From Magnaporthiopsis rhizophila (Eukaryota > Ascomycota > Sordariomycetes > Magnaporthales > Magnaporthaceae), in assembly GCA_003049465.1 (NCBI GenBank), contig PYSS01000044.1:1-64000 (forward strand): a DNA stretch of 64,000 bases. Direction: 5' to 3'. A program made the translations under genes and the position numbers. The notes under the pieces are model-generated. The model did not search any database and had not been told where the DNA came from. It was given only the letters and a program-made list of their open reading frames with translations. This document shows positions 41,123-54,380 of this stretch, piece after piece (position 1 is the stretch's first letter; each line of letters starts with the position of its first letter).

Positions 41123-44100
41123 GTTGGGCCGGGAAGCCGATCGAGGTGGATCGCTGGGTGTTGGCCCAAGGGGAAGCAGCCAGGTATGTATACCAGAGCG
41201 AGACACTGGATATCAGTGAACCCAAAGTGGTGATGCAGTCCACCCCTTGAGTGAATCGTGGTGCGTCAGGGGGTGTGCAGCCCTGCGTGGTGTGAGTGTG
41301 GGAAGGAAAAGGAGGTATGTAGGGGGTGTGTTGGCCTTGCCGTGGATCGAATCCTACTTTCTTGTTTCTCTTGTTTTGCCCTCTTTTTGTTATTTTTCTC
41401 TTTTTTATTCTTTCTCGTGTTTGTTCTTTCTCTTCGCCTTCCCTTTTCGTTGTTTTGTTTATTCGTGTGGACACACCAGGAAGGGTGCTGTGCCCTACGC
41501 GGGAAAGCTCCCACGCAAGCACCGATTCTTGGTGTCTGAGATTGTGCGAATTGGTACCACAGCTGGGGGCCGTCCCAAACAGGCCATGTACGCCGCGTGC
41601 CTCCTGTCGTGGTGTGGTGTGGCTTGAGCTGACGCTGATGGGCGTGTTCGAAAAATGCGGCGAATTATGGCCGCAGCTGTTGGACGCTCTTTTGGGTGTA
41701 GGCTCTGCGGGACCGGGGGCGGGGGACAGTCGAGGGCCAATGTCCCGGTGTGGGTAGTGGGTGGTGGCCTCCCAGGGGCCTTGTGATGATGCTGGGGCTC
41801 CCTGCTGGTTCGACGTCTGGACCCTGTGGTTTGCTGACAGCTCCAAAGGCAGGCCTTGAGTGGCAGAGACGCGAGCGCGCGCGCGGAGGGCTCCAAAGCC
41901 GCACACGCAAAGGACGCGCCCAGAATATTCCTGCAAGCGGCTGCAAGGGCTGCGGGACCGCCCTGCAGCGACAAGGCCAAACAGGAGCGGCAGGCTCTGG
42001 CCGAATGTCACGTCTGGAGTGCGCTGTTTTCGAGGGGTGGGTGAGTGGGTAGACGGGAGTTTGCACTGCCTCCTTCTAGCGGCTTCAGAGTGCGCTCCGG
42101 GTTAGGGGTGAAGGAGTCAGTCGGTCCACGAGGCGCGCCGCGCACCGATGGCCATCAGCAAGCGCTGTCCAGCCGTTGGAAGGCCACAGGTTGCGCCGTG
42201 TCACAGAGAGGTCCAAAAGAGCGGTTAACGTCAGGGCGTGGCGCGGCCAGTGGGCGTCCAGTCGTAGCGAGGGTGGCAGCCGACTTATACGACTCGGGCC
42301 GGTCGGCCTGTCTGACGCGTGCGAGCGCCAACGACGAGCGGACCAACAAACCCAGCGGCGACCAGAGGGAGACTCGGGGTAGGCAAGCGTCGAGGCACGA
42401 CGGAGAGGCACAGCAATGTGGACGAAACAGTGTGAGCTCGGCAAGCCTGGGCCGAAACCGCGGCCGCTGACAGGCAAAGGAGGAGGCGGCAACGAGGCCA
42501 GAGCAGCTGGGGCTGAGGCCGGGGAAGGCTCGATTTGGTCGGGAATTGGGAGGCCGGTCGAGTAGGCAGGCGGCAGCCTGGATTCCGTGCGCTGTACCCC
42601 GTGCGCTGGGGCCAAAAGAAGGCAAGGGAGAGAGATACGGTTCCTTCGTTGTCCGACTCGAGCAGCAGTGGGGGTTACCAGGAGGCCCGGCAGGAGCAGC
42701 GGCAGGCCGGAAAGAAAGAAGGGGCAAGACAATCTAGCTCGCCAGCCAGCACTCGGGCATATGTACAAGAAAACGGGACTTGGCTAACCGATGGGCAACA
42801 TGACATGATGCGAGCAGGAAGAGCGCAGACGACGAGGGGATCTTATAAGTGGAGTCGACAAGGCCGAGGGACATCAAGACGATGGGACGCCAGTCAGTCC
42901 AAGCTCGACATCCCGAGCTACCGGGATTCGACTTGGGCAAAATGGGACCAAGCATCATGTCCAGGGGGCAAAGGGCACGGGCCAGGAGCAGGGGTAGGAA
43001 GAGACGAATCCATGTTTGGCCGAACCGATACCTAACGGGCTGTGGGTGAGTGCGAGTGTGCGGTTAGTTGGCGGCAACGGTGTTTTCTCGCTCGGAGCTG
43101 AACAAGAGCAGGCCAAGTCCTGGTCTTGGCGAGTCGCCATCTTGCAGTTCGATCGGAAAGCATGTGCTAGTTGCAGCAGAAAAGCTGGGTGGCCGAAGGC
43201 GGAGGTGGGGCCGCTTAGGCTGGCTGTAGGGGATGAGGGTCAAAAAAAAAAAAGCAAAGAAAAATCAGAAACAAACGAACCAAGCAGACAGAAAACGGCG
43301 GCTTGATTCGACGGCCTCTCAGTCCATCAAATTCTATGCCTTGCGGTTTTTTCCTTCCCCGGCCCTTTCATCTCCGAAGATCCGCAGCCGGCAACCTAGC
43401 CCGGCACGCGACAGCGCCGCGGTGAGAGGAAGAGGGAAATGGCACCGAGGCCACAAGAGCGACAATTGCGGGCCGAAGGCCGTCAACCACCAGGCCCGCC
43501 ACTAGCTGCAGTCAGCGACCTATGAGGATTCAGGCCAGGCCACCGACAAGAAAGATGCAGTGGAAATGCAGTGCTACAACGTTTCTGGGAGGTGCTTCCA
43601 TGCCTGCTCTTTCCCATTCCAACGGAAAGCAGGCAGACTGGGCTGGCAGGCGCGTCCCGCAAGACCCAGTCGGTGTGGGTCGGTCCTGCCTCTTCTGTGT
43701 TGCGCTGCTTCCTTGGATGGTGGAGACACCAAGGAGAAGAGGGGAGTGATGCATCATCTAGCAAGGGGGCGTTCCCAAGACAGACCAGGGGTGCATCTTC
43801 CTGCACCCCTACCGAGCCAGCCCTATGAGAGAAGCGCCGCGCGCTAGATGCGCCAAGCGCAGGGGTCTCTTCGGCCACCTGGCCACGAGCCCAGCCGCCC
43901 ACGCGCAGCAAAGACAAAAGGCGGAAGGTGACGGCGACGACCCATCCATGTCCGGATACGGCGCCCGAAAGTCAGCACGGCTAGCAGAGACGGCCCTTGC
44001 AAGCCAACACTCGAACGAGCGCGTGATGCTAGGACCGACCAAAGAGACCAAAGAACGCTTGGAAGCGCCCACGTAGCCGCTTTGGGACCGGCGGGCGGCA

Positions 44101-47100
44101 AGTATCGTGGAGAAGGAACTGCGACCATGACCCTCGGGCAATACCAAATTGGCTGGTGGTCGAAAGCCCGCCGTTCAGCTGAGGTGAGCTTTTCACGCGG
44201 CGCCTACCTCAAGCAGACGTCAGAGCCGCTGGCCAAGCCCGAGGTGCCCGCCGTGGGCGACAGTGGAGGTTGACGGGGCTGTTGCCTTCGGACTGGAAGC
44301 GATGGGTACTGCTTACTGTCTAGGAACAGTACGTACCTTCCAAGAAGCAGACTTACTGGACCGCAGAGACCAATCGGGTGGAGAAAGCACAGGCATGGAG
44401 TTAGCCTCGCAGATGCGATGGAGACGGGTCAAGGTCGGACGCAGGGTGACAGGCAGGCTCGCAGGCAAGCAACGCCCTCGATACGTCGGCACGCACGCAA
44501 TGCAGCCGCATCCACGCACGCCCTCGCTCAGCTGTCGGTAACATCCGCCGGCCCAACCCCCACAAAAACATGCGAGTTGAGCCCGCCCGTCCGTAGTTGC
44601 GTCCTTGTTTTCCACGTTGTTCCTCGGCTGTTCTTCACCGCCTCGGCGCGTGACGTGAAAGCAGACGCAGCATATGCAAGTTGAAGCTGAACATACAGAG
44701 TGGCCCCCAAATCCCCATCGTATCATGTATGCGAGTGCGAGTTGTGTCAGTGTGTGTGGCCGGCAGAAGCAGCGGTTGATCGACATGGCCCGCAGAAGCA
44801 CAGCTCGAGATGCAGGCTCGACGACGCAGTTGGCCAGCACACCAGAGCGAATCAAGCCGCCATGTTTCGGTCTTGGGACTTCTGTTCTGGACGTGTGCGT
44901 GTGGGGCGTGGCTGCCCTGCTCACCGGCCCCGCACTGTCGCCAATTGCATCACAGCGAAGCGTGCTACACCGGCTTCAAAAGCTTCCGGAAAGAGGCGGT
45001 AAGCGGTGGGTGCAAAGTACATGTATTTTAGAATCTCGGAATGCGGCATAAATACCTGCATCTGCAGCAAATGAGATAATGATGGTGGTGGTGGCGTGGA
45101 GGACAAAAGAGGGCGTGTGTGTGGTGGGTGGGTTGCCCGAAATAGCAGCCGCGATGGAGAGGACCTGCCCGCCACCATGGAAATTTGATGTGGATTTTGC
45201 AGGTTCTAGCGCCAACAGAACGATTCCATCGAATGCAAAATCGCCAAACACCATCCACAGCTCTGCCGCTGCGGGTTTGCGAAACCCCAGAAAGGGAAAG
45301 TCACAATCCTCAGCCGGCCCCCAACAACGTGAACCCCGAAAACAACCGACGGAGCCGAAACAATAGTGGCGATCAATAGAGTCGTGACGACGGGCTCTCG
45401 GTCGGCGACTTCAGCTCGTCGTGCAGCACCTGGTGCGCTCTCAATGTCCATACGAGATTTTGCCACTGTTGACGACGCTCCGCCCCGTTTTTTTCAGCTT
45501 CAGCCTTCCCAGCCATGTGTGGAGTTTTTTGGGGTCCGCAATCCAGGAGAGAAAAAAAAAAACACGACAGGATGCAGACGGCCACACGGCCAGTCGATCT
45601 TGGCTGATTCCATCCCGGCGACGGCCAGCTCCATCGACAAAATGCAACACGAGCAAGGCAAAGCCCAAAGGCCACAGGAACCCCAAGATTGCACGTGCGC
45701 CAATCATCCAGGTCCCGCCGGCCGTAGCCGACGCGTCCGTGGTGCACAGCCCCATCGGCTGCCTCCTCAGCCCTACCAGATGGGATCGAAGCCTTCCCTG
45801 CGCGGCACGCGTTGCATACCTGCCCGCTGGAAAGCCAAGCCGAGCACCCTGGCACGCCGTCCTATTGCTGCCTCCTCTTCTCGATCCAAACCTGCACTCG
45901 CCTGCTTGAATATCCTCGCCCTCGTGTCGCCTCCATCCTCTCCGAATCATCCACTGATCGCCCGCCCTCGCCAGACGCCGCACCCTGACCGCCATTCTCC
46001 TGGAAACAGAGGCCCAGCGGCCCAGGGCTATTGGCTCAGATCGTCTGGACTCCTCCCTGTCCAACCCTTGTCCCTTGCCTTCCGCAACGTAACTCGAGAT
46101 GGAGGCGGCGAGACGGACGACAAGGCGTCCGCTCGTCTTCCCCCATGGCCCGCCTTGCCACACTTCAATTTACGTCTCGCGCCCTCGTTGGTCGGCTCTC
46201 TCCTCCATCAATATCGTCCCGCTCGCCGACTTTCTTGCGTCATCGCCTGCTAGTTTACCCTCTCCTCTTTGCCCGCCCTCCGACGTCGCATTGCGCCCTC
46301 AGCTTTGCTTTCTTCCCGACCTCGTGTTGCTTCACTTGGTCAGCAAGCCGGCTACGATGTGTCCCCTCATCGTCAGCAATCATTGACTCCCCCGCGCGCT
46401 CTCACAGGCTGCGATACGACGGCTTGTCTAAAACGCCTCCGGCGAGCCTCGCCGTCTTATATGCTCCCTCACCGCCCAAAGGATCTGCCGTCCAGGGCGG
46501 GCTGGCTGGCCGGTCCTTGCACCAACCGCCGCCGCATTCTCGTCCAGGTGCTGGCTCCCACGCAGTGACCCGGAATTTTGAGGAGCAAGCACCAGGTCTC
46601 GGGCCACGGCCGTCGCGCTTCTGTTGATCCGAGCTGCGAGCTGCAAGTCCTCTCCTAGTGGACAGGATACGACACGCGCCGCCGCCACGCTGGCCCGTTC
46701 CAGCAACTCAAGAAGGAATGCGTCGCTTGACCGCGTCGGCTGCTCGAACCAACAAACACATAAGTCCCCATGAGCGACGCGTAGCGCGCGCCTCGTCGTC
46801 TAATCCTCTGCACTGGCCCACACACCCACAATAGGGCGTTCAAATATTACATGCGCCAACTTTGCGGCACGGCCTGTCTTCTGCCCGCGTTACACCTGTC
46901 CCGACGTGCTCTACCCTGCTCTGCCCTGCCCTGCCCTGCCAATCCCAGAGCCGCGCTTGACATGCATCAGATCTGACTTTGGATCTAACCCGCATGGTTC
47001 CTATCGGGCCTATGCATGTACCCTCATTGTCACCCGTCCTGGATAGGTCAGCGTGATGTTGCCCTCCAGCGAGTAGCAAGCCGCAAGTGTGTCTTCACCT

Positions 47101-50100
47101 CTTCAATCCCCAGCTGCTTCGTCGTCCGTGCCTTGCCCGCTCCCTGGTTTTTTTTTTCTTCGGTCAGCCCAGTCCGTCTTAGCAGTGTCGAGCATCATTG
47201 GTGATGATGCCCAGTCGGATCACTTCTACGTGCCACGGTAGCTGCCCCTTGCCATCATGGGGCCCAACCCAAGCCTACATCGGCGTGGTCGGCGAGCGCG
47301 CTGACGAGAACCTCTGCCTCTCATCCGCGCATCGTGGGCCTGTGCCTCCGCTAGATGGTCGTCTATGGCTGGCATTTCCCGCCATTCGTCTTGCTAGCTC
47401 AAAGCCGAGTCTGCCAATCGGGCTGTTTAACCCACCGGCGCCGACGCGGGCTCTACGCCAATGCCATCAACATGGGACGGCTGGAGACTCATCCATCATC
47501 ATACCATACCATTCGCCCGGGCGGGATTTCCGCGCGTGATCTCGTCAGCTCCCAGCCAGTGGGCCAACTATATTCGGGCGTCATAACTATCAAAGCGGCG
47601 TCTTTGTCAGAGCGCGCAGGGCAGCTAATCCGCCACCTGAGGCGTGCCATTCGCCCCGATCCTTTTCATCCGCTCGACTATTGGCAATGGCGTCGTGACC
47701 CAGAAAGTAGGTAGCTCAAGCGCTCCGTCAGGCCTCACCCTCTACTATGGTCGAAAGCCCGAAGAGCCTCTTATTGTTGCTTGTTGTCCCGTTGAGAAGG
47801 CCCAGCTAGCCTCGCAGCGGATCGTCGGTCAGACATGATCCCCGAGCCGCCGAATCATATCATTGGATTCGGCACATTCAACTGGCCAGCAGCAAGGATG
47901 TCGGCTGAGCACAGGCCCGACCAATACGCGGCATGGCTGGTCGCCGTCTCTCAACGCGGTCTAGTGGCATGGCGGGCTAGTCGCCCGACCGAGCCAGGTC
48001 TGGCACTTGCTGCCAGGAGGCCCACAGACACCTAAGCGCATAACACATGCCGCAGTGGGCCAACTGACATGTCGTCGCATGTGACCTATTTCCCTGCTCT
48101 GAAAATTACGCGTCTGACAAGCGGCTGCCGGTGAGCACTTTGCTTACCGTCGAAACGGACTCGAGGAAAGGGCCGGCTCCGGTGCCGGCAGCTCGCCGCC
48201 CCCGTCTTGCCATCGATTGGCTGTGGCAGGATTGTGCAAAAGTGGTCAGCCATTGGACGACACGGTGGGACGTGATTTCGGGCCACAAGGCTGCTGATGC
48301 TGAGGGTTCGACGCGGACCGGCGGGCGGGATCTGATATGCGCATCCATCCCGGCACTGGGGGACGGGGAGCTTACCCCAGCTGAATCCTCCAGCCCCGGA
48401 ATCTATTCAAGGGACACAAGAATAGGGATCAGAAAATAGATGCCGAGTCACGCCCAAGCTCGTAATTTGAGCCTCCGGGCCACGAGACCCAAAAAGCTAT
48501 ACGGCATCTTCCCAGTCTCACGGTGAGAAGAATAATGTGCCCCAATAACGACAGTGAGGGAAACCGGCTGTTACCGAGGCCACGACGTTGAAACAGGCAA
48601 GGCAGTTCAGATGGGGTGGCGCAACGTGCACATTTCAAGAACCATCACGTTTCGGCCGTAGTGGCCAACCAATTTTTACGCCCACCACACAGCCAGCCAG
48701 CCAGCCTCCACCAACTAACCACCCAACCAGAGCTTGGCGGGAGTGGACATGGCTAGGCCGTTTTGGGTGTACCAGTGCGATGGCGATGCTGTTGGTTGAA
48801 GGGGGCATGCATGGAAAGAAACGAAGAAAAGAAACTAGTGGCTGGTGGCTGGGTGGCGGTAAATAAAAACGGCAGCCTGGTCATGCAGGCTCCACCTTGA
48901 GCCGCTTCATATCGGGGACCTGTTTTTTTTGCCGCCGACCCTGCGTCCCGCGGGATAACTCGGCCTTTGCTGCGGTTTTTTTTTTTTTTTTTTCTTTTCC
49001 AGACACGGTGCGAAAAGACATGGTCCCGTCCCTTGTAACACAAAAAAAAAGTGGCGTTTAGGCAGCCGCATTATCCCCATCCCCCTTCTCACGTAAACAG
49101 CATAACATCACTTAGCTTCTCTGGTTACCTATACGAGTTACCAAGAACGGCCAGGCTCCCTTTCTCGAACCTTGACGGCTCGGGCACCACGCAAAAAGGC
49201 CCTGTCACCGCCTCCCTCCCTCCGTGGAGCTACCGGGCAGAGGGCCATCCCTCGCGCTGCCGGTCAGACATGTCCATTGCACCCGACCGACCTCTGCTTT
49301 CGGTCGGTCGTCTCTTTGTTGTCCGAGCCCGGGGTCTGATGGGGAAAGAGGTGTGCCCGGCTATGGTTTGCTCGTTTGCTCTTCGTATTTTGGCACACAC
49401 ACACACGCTGCCCGGGCATGTGCTTTCCATTCCCAGTCCATGGCAACGATGCCCGCCCAAAGTCACTCCGTACGGTCCTGAGCGATAGGGCTGAGAGTGT
49501 AGCGGGGCTGGTAAGCCGCGGAGCGAGGTGGACACGGCACAGTGTCTGGATCCGCAGCCCGGGTACTTTTGGTGTCCGACGGGTTCATATTTAGTACAGT
49601 GTCTGCTCTATCAACAAAAGACGACCCATAGTAACAAGCAAGGGATACGGCACGACTGTGGCGGCCCGACGCAGAAGAGACGAGAAAGAACCATGGAGGC
49701 GACACCTCACTCTCCCCCCTGAGCCAACCGAACGTGAGGCGCTCGGAAGGAACCAGACCAACGGAATCATTAAGGGGCAAATAAGAAAAAGAAAAAAAAA
49801 AAAAAAGATGTGGAATCATTATCCATAAAGAGTATACAAACCACAGGGAGCGAAAGGAAGTATCGGGGCAAGGTTATAGGGCTGACAGCCAATGATAACA
49901 ACAAGAAAGGGAAGTAAAAAGGGGGCTGCTTCGGTAATGTGACGACTGCGTGCAGCACCCACGAAAAGGGACATGGGAAAACAGCGTTGTTGAAGTGAAA
50001 CATGCATCCTTACACGGTCAAAAAACGAAAACACACATGGAAATCCCACTCCTGCTTCTCACCCACCTCTGTTGCTTGTGTCCATCTCCTTCTTTTCCTC

Positions 50101-50618
50101 TGTTTTGCTCTCTTTCCATCCGGGCCCCCAGTAGTGCTCCACAAACGCCGTCGTATTTAGACAGAGACACACACATACGCACACAAGACATTAAACAAAA
50201 GAAAAACCAGACGGATCGGGGTGTTGTAGGTCTTTCGGAAAAAAGAATCGGCTAGATGATGAGGTGTCAACCGGTTCAGCGGAGAAATCTCGGTTCGACG
50301 CGAGAATCCTTCAAGGGATAGGTGTTTGTCGCACAAGTGCGACCAGATTGTAGATCGGGGAATCCCTCCAGGCACCAGCGGTCGCGTCGAAACGGCCATG
50401 ATACCCGACGGTCGAGCGTTTATACCCCGCTCGCCGGCTCCTTCGTGCTGACAGTGATGAGGGGTTTTTGACATGGGTCGAAAAGGCATCGAGATCTTGA
50501 TGACATGGAAGCGTTGCCGTGTGTGGGGGCATGGATATCAAGTGCGAGAAAAGCGACAATGGGAATTAATTAGCCGCGGCGGATAAGGGACACGGTTGGC
50601 ACGCGGGTGGACGTATCC
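41123..50618. other. 9.5-kb interval with no supportable protein gene
   Basis: All frames (for example 42085-42768 minus, 44313-44924 minus, 45366-46253 plus) lack domains and codon-like structure. 41345-41465 is strongly C/T-rich on the plus strand. Part of 42000-42770 is pyrimidine-rich on the minus strand, as expected for the leader of the gene ending at 41122. 45850-46430 is C/T-rich on the plus strand, which resembles the leader of a plus-strand transcript with no obvious gene behind it. Homopolymers lie near 48976-48991 and 49790-49805. Confidence 0.45.
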
Positions 50619-53340
50619 CTACAGGACCGAGATTTCCATCGGCTCCGCCCCTCCTATATGCAACGCGGGCGGCGCCATTGATCCCGGCCCTGTTGGCCCG
50701 TTGAGTACCGCCGCGGCATCCGTCATGACGTGCTCTTCCGGACCGGAGCCGGCTGCGTCGCCACCGGCGCCGTCGACGGCTTCCTCCTCCATCATCTCAA
50801 TGATGCCGTCGAGGTTGTCGTCGAGACTTTCGGCCTCGGGACCCAGGCAGATCTTGAGCAGGCGCTTGTACTGCTCGATGTTCTCGCCTGTACCCACCAC
50901 GCTGAGCGCGTCCACGTACTCGGCCTCGGCCTCCTGCTGCTCAGCCAAGAGCTGCCGAAGCTCATTGGCCAGTCGGAACCGCTCGTCGACTCCGTTGCCG
51001 TTGCCGTCACCGTTGCCGCTGCCGCCGTTTATGGCACCTTCGGCCGCCTCGGCAGCGGCAACCAGCTCGCGTTCGACGAGCCCCTCGACGGCGATGCGGT
51101 TCTGGTGCGACACAAACGACGTCACCTTGGCTGCGACCGCCGCCACCTCGGCCTCGAGCCGCGACGCCGCCAGTTCCGGTTGCAGCATCGCCTCGATCTC
51201 GGCGGCCTGCGCGCGCGCGGCGTCAAGTTCGGCCTGCGCATTGCTCAGGATCCGTGCCGCCTCGCGCTCCGCCTCGTCCTTCTGGCGCCACTCGTCCTCG
51301 TAGCTGTGCGCCAGCTCGTGGAACTTTTCGAAAACCAGCGGTGTGATTCGGTTCTGCACCGTGAGCGCCGCCTCCGACTTGTACGACACGGCAAGCTTGC
51401 TGCCCACGGGGCCGTGGGGGCCGTGGTGGGCAGTGCTTCCGGTGCTCCCCGTCGTGCCTGCTGCTACTACCCCTTCACCGGCGGCATCGACGCCCAACGC
51501 ATCTCGGAACGACACGTGGCGTTGCGACTCGGGCGCGAAGGGCGATGACGAGCGTTGCGGAGCAGAGCGCGCCTTCTTACTCGCGTTGAGTTCCCTGATC
51601 AGATCTTCAGCACGGATGCCCTCGTTATTGGCAACGTCGGTGCTGGCGCCGCGGCCGAGCAGGGCGCGGATACACTTGCTCGCGCCGCGCTGGGCGGCCA
51701 GGTGGACGGCCGTGTTGCCGTCCACGTCCTGTGCGTCGAGCAGCTGCTGGACAAAGTCGGGGCCGTGTGTCTCCTGCAGCCGGTTGAGGATGTTGTCAAG
51801 GTAGTAGCGCGAGCACGACGGACTCGACACGCGGCCGCTCTTCATGATGGCAGCGTGATGGATGACGGTGCAGCCGGCCAGATCCCGATGATCAACCGTC
51901 TCAAAGAGCTCCTTCATGACAGCCGGGAAGGTCTGTTTCTCGTAGCAGTTTGTAAAGTTGACGGCGCGCATGAGTGGCGTTTCGCCTCGGACGTTCTGGA
52001 CGTCCAACCTCGCACCAAAACGCTTGAGCTGCTTGATGATTTCCACATCGCCCATAGCTGCGGCCCAGTGGATCGCAGTGTGGCGATCCATGTCTATGGC
52101 CCAGTCGGGTTGGAAGTTCGTCGGGGGGTCGGGTCGTATCGCCGGGCGCTCGTTCCTAGAGAGCAAGAAGTAGTCCAACAGCTCATCGCCGTACACAGAG
52201 TGTTGCTGATCAGTCAGGTCCTGCAGCAACTCCTCCCGCTTGCGCTTGCGATGGCCTGTCGAGAAGTGCGAGAGGTCGTGTCTGTCTTCTTCGGCAAGAT
52301 ACGACGCCGATGCCACTGTCAGGTTGTCCGGGGTGCCGTCGTCCTCCATAAGGACGTCGCCATTGTCGAAACCATCCTGGGGTGTTGGCGCGGCCGAATA
52401 GGGAACAGGCTGTGATGTTGGTTGACTTGCCGCAGCCGCTCGCGCGGCTTTGCTGTTGAACTTGGGAACGGCGGGCTTCTTTGGCTGCTTCGGCTTGCTC
52501 GCATGCCTCGGCGCAGGAGGCGGACTTTCGGCGCCGGGCACATACTCGAATATTGGTCGTAGCCGGTCGTAGACGTTGTTCCTGTTTGCGAGGGCCTCGC
52601 CGGATTCCAACGGGATCCACGTTCCTGGGCGTGGTATTAGCGTCAACTGGAATCTCGGCGAACCCGGAAGGGCAAGGAAAGCGGCGAAGCAGTCTTTGCA
52701 GACGAACCTTGATACTTTCCGTATCCACCCTGAATCTTCTCGTGCGTGTCCTTTTGAACCTCTCGCTCGAGGATTCTCGTCCTCGCGGGCTTGTCGAAGC
52801 CAGCGGCCTTGAGGATGTGTGTCGCGTTGATCCAGTCATCGTGGCGACGTCGCATAACATGTTCCTTTAGGTCGACTCCAAATTGGTATTCGTACACTGG
52901 TATCTAGAGTTTGCGACTAAATGTTAGACTCGCCTGCTATGTCATCAGGGGGATTGTGCGATGCGCACGGCATTGCGAGGCTGCAGCTGGCGCATCCCAT
53001 GGCAGCTGGTCGCGGGGCTTTTAGAGGCGCTTGCTTGGTCCGACGGACCAACAGGGCATGGAACGGAAGTGTTGAAGATATAAAGAGTGGGCGTAGGGAG
53101 ACGATAATTGGTCGTTCGTGAGAGGAAAAGGAACACTCTCAACGCAGAGCACAGCTCCAGCTCCAGCTTGAACTTGGGCCAGAGCTTCGACGACTGAGCG
53201 ATATGACGGATCTCGAGGATTCCGAACCCAACATCACTTTTTTTTTTTTTTTTTCAGTCCATTCAACCTACTCCGCTGTATGTGGCGCTGTATATGCCCG
53301 GCCCGGCGGGCGTGCTCACAGCAGCCGCTGCCTTGACCAT
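50619..53340 (-). CDS. mbp1: MBF/SBF-type APSES transcription factor Mbp1
   Basis: Exons on the minus strand are 53340-53272, 52903-52708 and 52624-50619, giving 756 aa. Introns are 368 and 83 bp. Junctions rebuild the invariant text IYSATYSG-IPVYEYQFGVDL and GGYGKYQ-GTWIPLE. Residues about 16-110 are the APSES/KilA-N DNA-binding domain (RRHDDWINATHILKAAGFDK, PARTRILEREVQKDTHEKIQ). Ankyrin repeats lie in the middle (TAIHWAAAMGDVEIIKQLKR near 280, NTAVHLAAQRGASKCIRALL near 400). A long coiled coil (about 500-640) provides dimerisation with a Swi6-type partner. The start at 53340 (MVKAAAAVSTPAGPG) was chosen because homologues begin in this way. It activates G1/S genes by binding MCB (ACGCGT) or SCB (CRCGAAA) elements in the nucleus. 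Confidence 0.96.
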
Positions 53341-53766
53341 GGCGAGGCCTGCCGATGGCCGCAGCCTAAAAGAATCAGGTCGGTCGGTCGACGACAGGAT
53401 GCGCTCGGTGTAGACGGGCTCGTCGGGGTTCGAGGACTCGTTGTCGGCTGTGAGCAGTAGAACCACGGCACGGGTGTCGCCGATTGAACCGGAGCCGAGA
53501 CGATGGGGACGATGAGGAGGGATCGGATCCGCAGGGCGGCCAGCCAGTCAGCAGGAGGCCTATCGCATCAAGAGGCGCTTCGAATAGCGGGTGTTGCGGC
53601 GGCTGGAGCCTTGGGGCTGAGGTTATTCGCAGTCGGCAGAATATCGGCCAGACAAGATTGCCACGATTTTACGCCCGAATCCGTCCCAGTGGCGTGCGAC
53701 CGCCTTTGGTGGTTTAATTGCCTGACAACGGAAGCGAGATCCAGCGACGGGGGTGTGTGGGAAAGA

Positions 53767-53808
53767 CGCGAAAAGCGAAACGCGAAAAGGAGGTGCGACA
53801 ACGCGAAT
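53767..53808 (+). promoter_or_regulatory. Clustered SCB/MCB-like elements upstream of mbp1
   Basis: CGCGAAA occurs at 53767-53773 and 53781-53787, 14 bp apart, each preceded by A (ACGCGAAA). A near match CGCGAAT lies at 53802-53808. CRCGAAA is the SCB consensus and ACGCG is the MCB core, the targets of this very protein family. They lie about 430 bp from the mbp1 ATG and about 570 bp from the aldo-keto reductase ATG, in the shared 1040-bp divergent promoter (53341-54380), which otherwise shows no gene. Confidence 0.5.
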
Positions 53809-54380
53809 CAATTAAAGTCGCAGCGCCTGAGGCAGCGAGCCCTTGCTCCTGGTCCTGGGTCATGTGGGGCAGCTGCACGGGCATGCCCGTCATGGATGAA
53901 CGCGCCAGGGCGTCACGTGGAGACGCAGCTTTTACTCACCGTGGCACGTGCGCGGAAAGCAACTCGACCTAAGCGCAGGATCTACATATCATGGTGCTTG
54001 ACGCAATGTTCAACTTGTCACCAATAAGCGACTCCGCCAGTCACTTTGCCAGATTCCAGCTTCAGATTGAGGCTTGGCTTTTCTTTTTCAAATGGCAAAA
54101 AACAGGTGGTTTCGGAAATCCCTTGTATGACGTTGTGCTCTCCCGCTGGGGCTACCCCGCCATGCCGCATGTCTTGATCCCCACCATTTAGCCGCTGCGT
54201 CGCGCTTTGAGCCGAGGAGCTGTGGTAGCGGGGTGAAGGCCGGTCGGATTGCGACGGTTCTGCCTGTCCACGCTGAGCTTAAAGTTGAGGCCAGTCCAAG
54301 AGAGAACGCCGCCCGCTACAAACAGCACGATATAACATCACCGAGGATACAGGATAACCAAGGAATAAAACACCGCAGAC

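Noticed and set aside
45366..46253. 295-aa plus-strand frame in the large interval
   Set aside because: No domain, no conserved-looking blocks; Pro/Arg/Ser bias follows the C-rich DNA. More likely leader or non-coding RNA.
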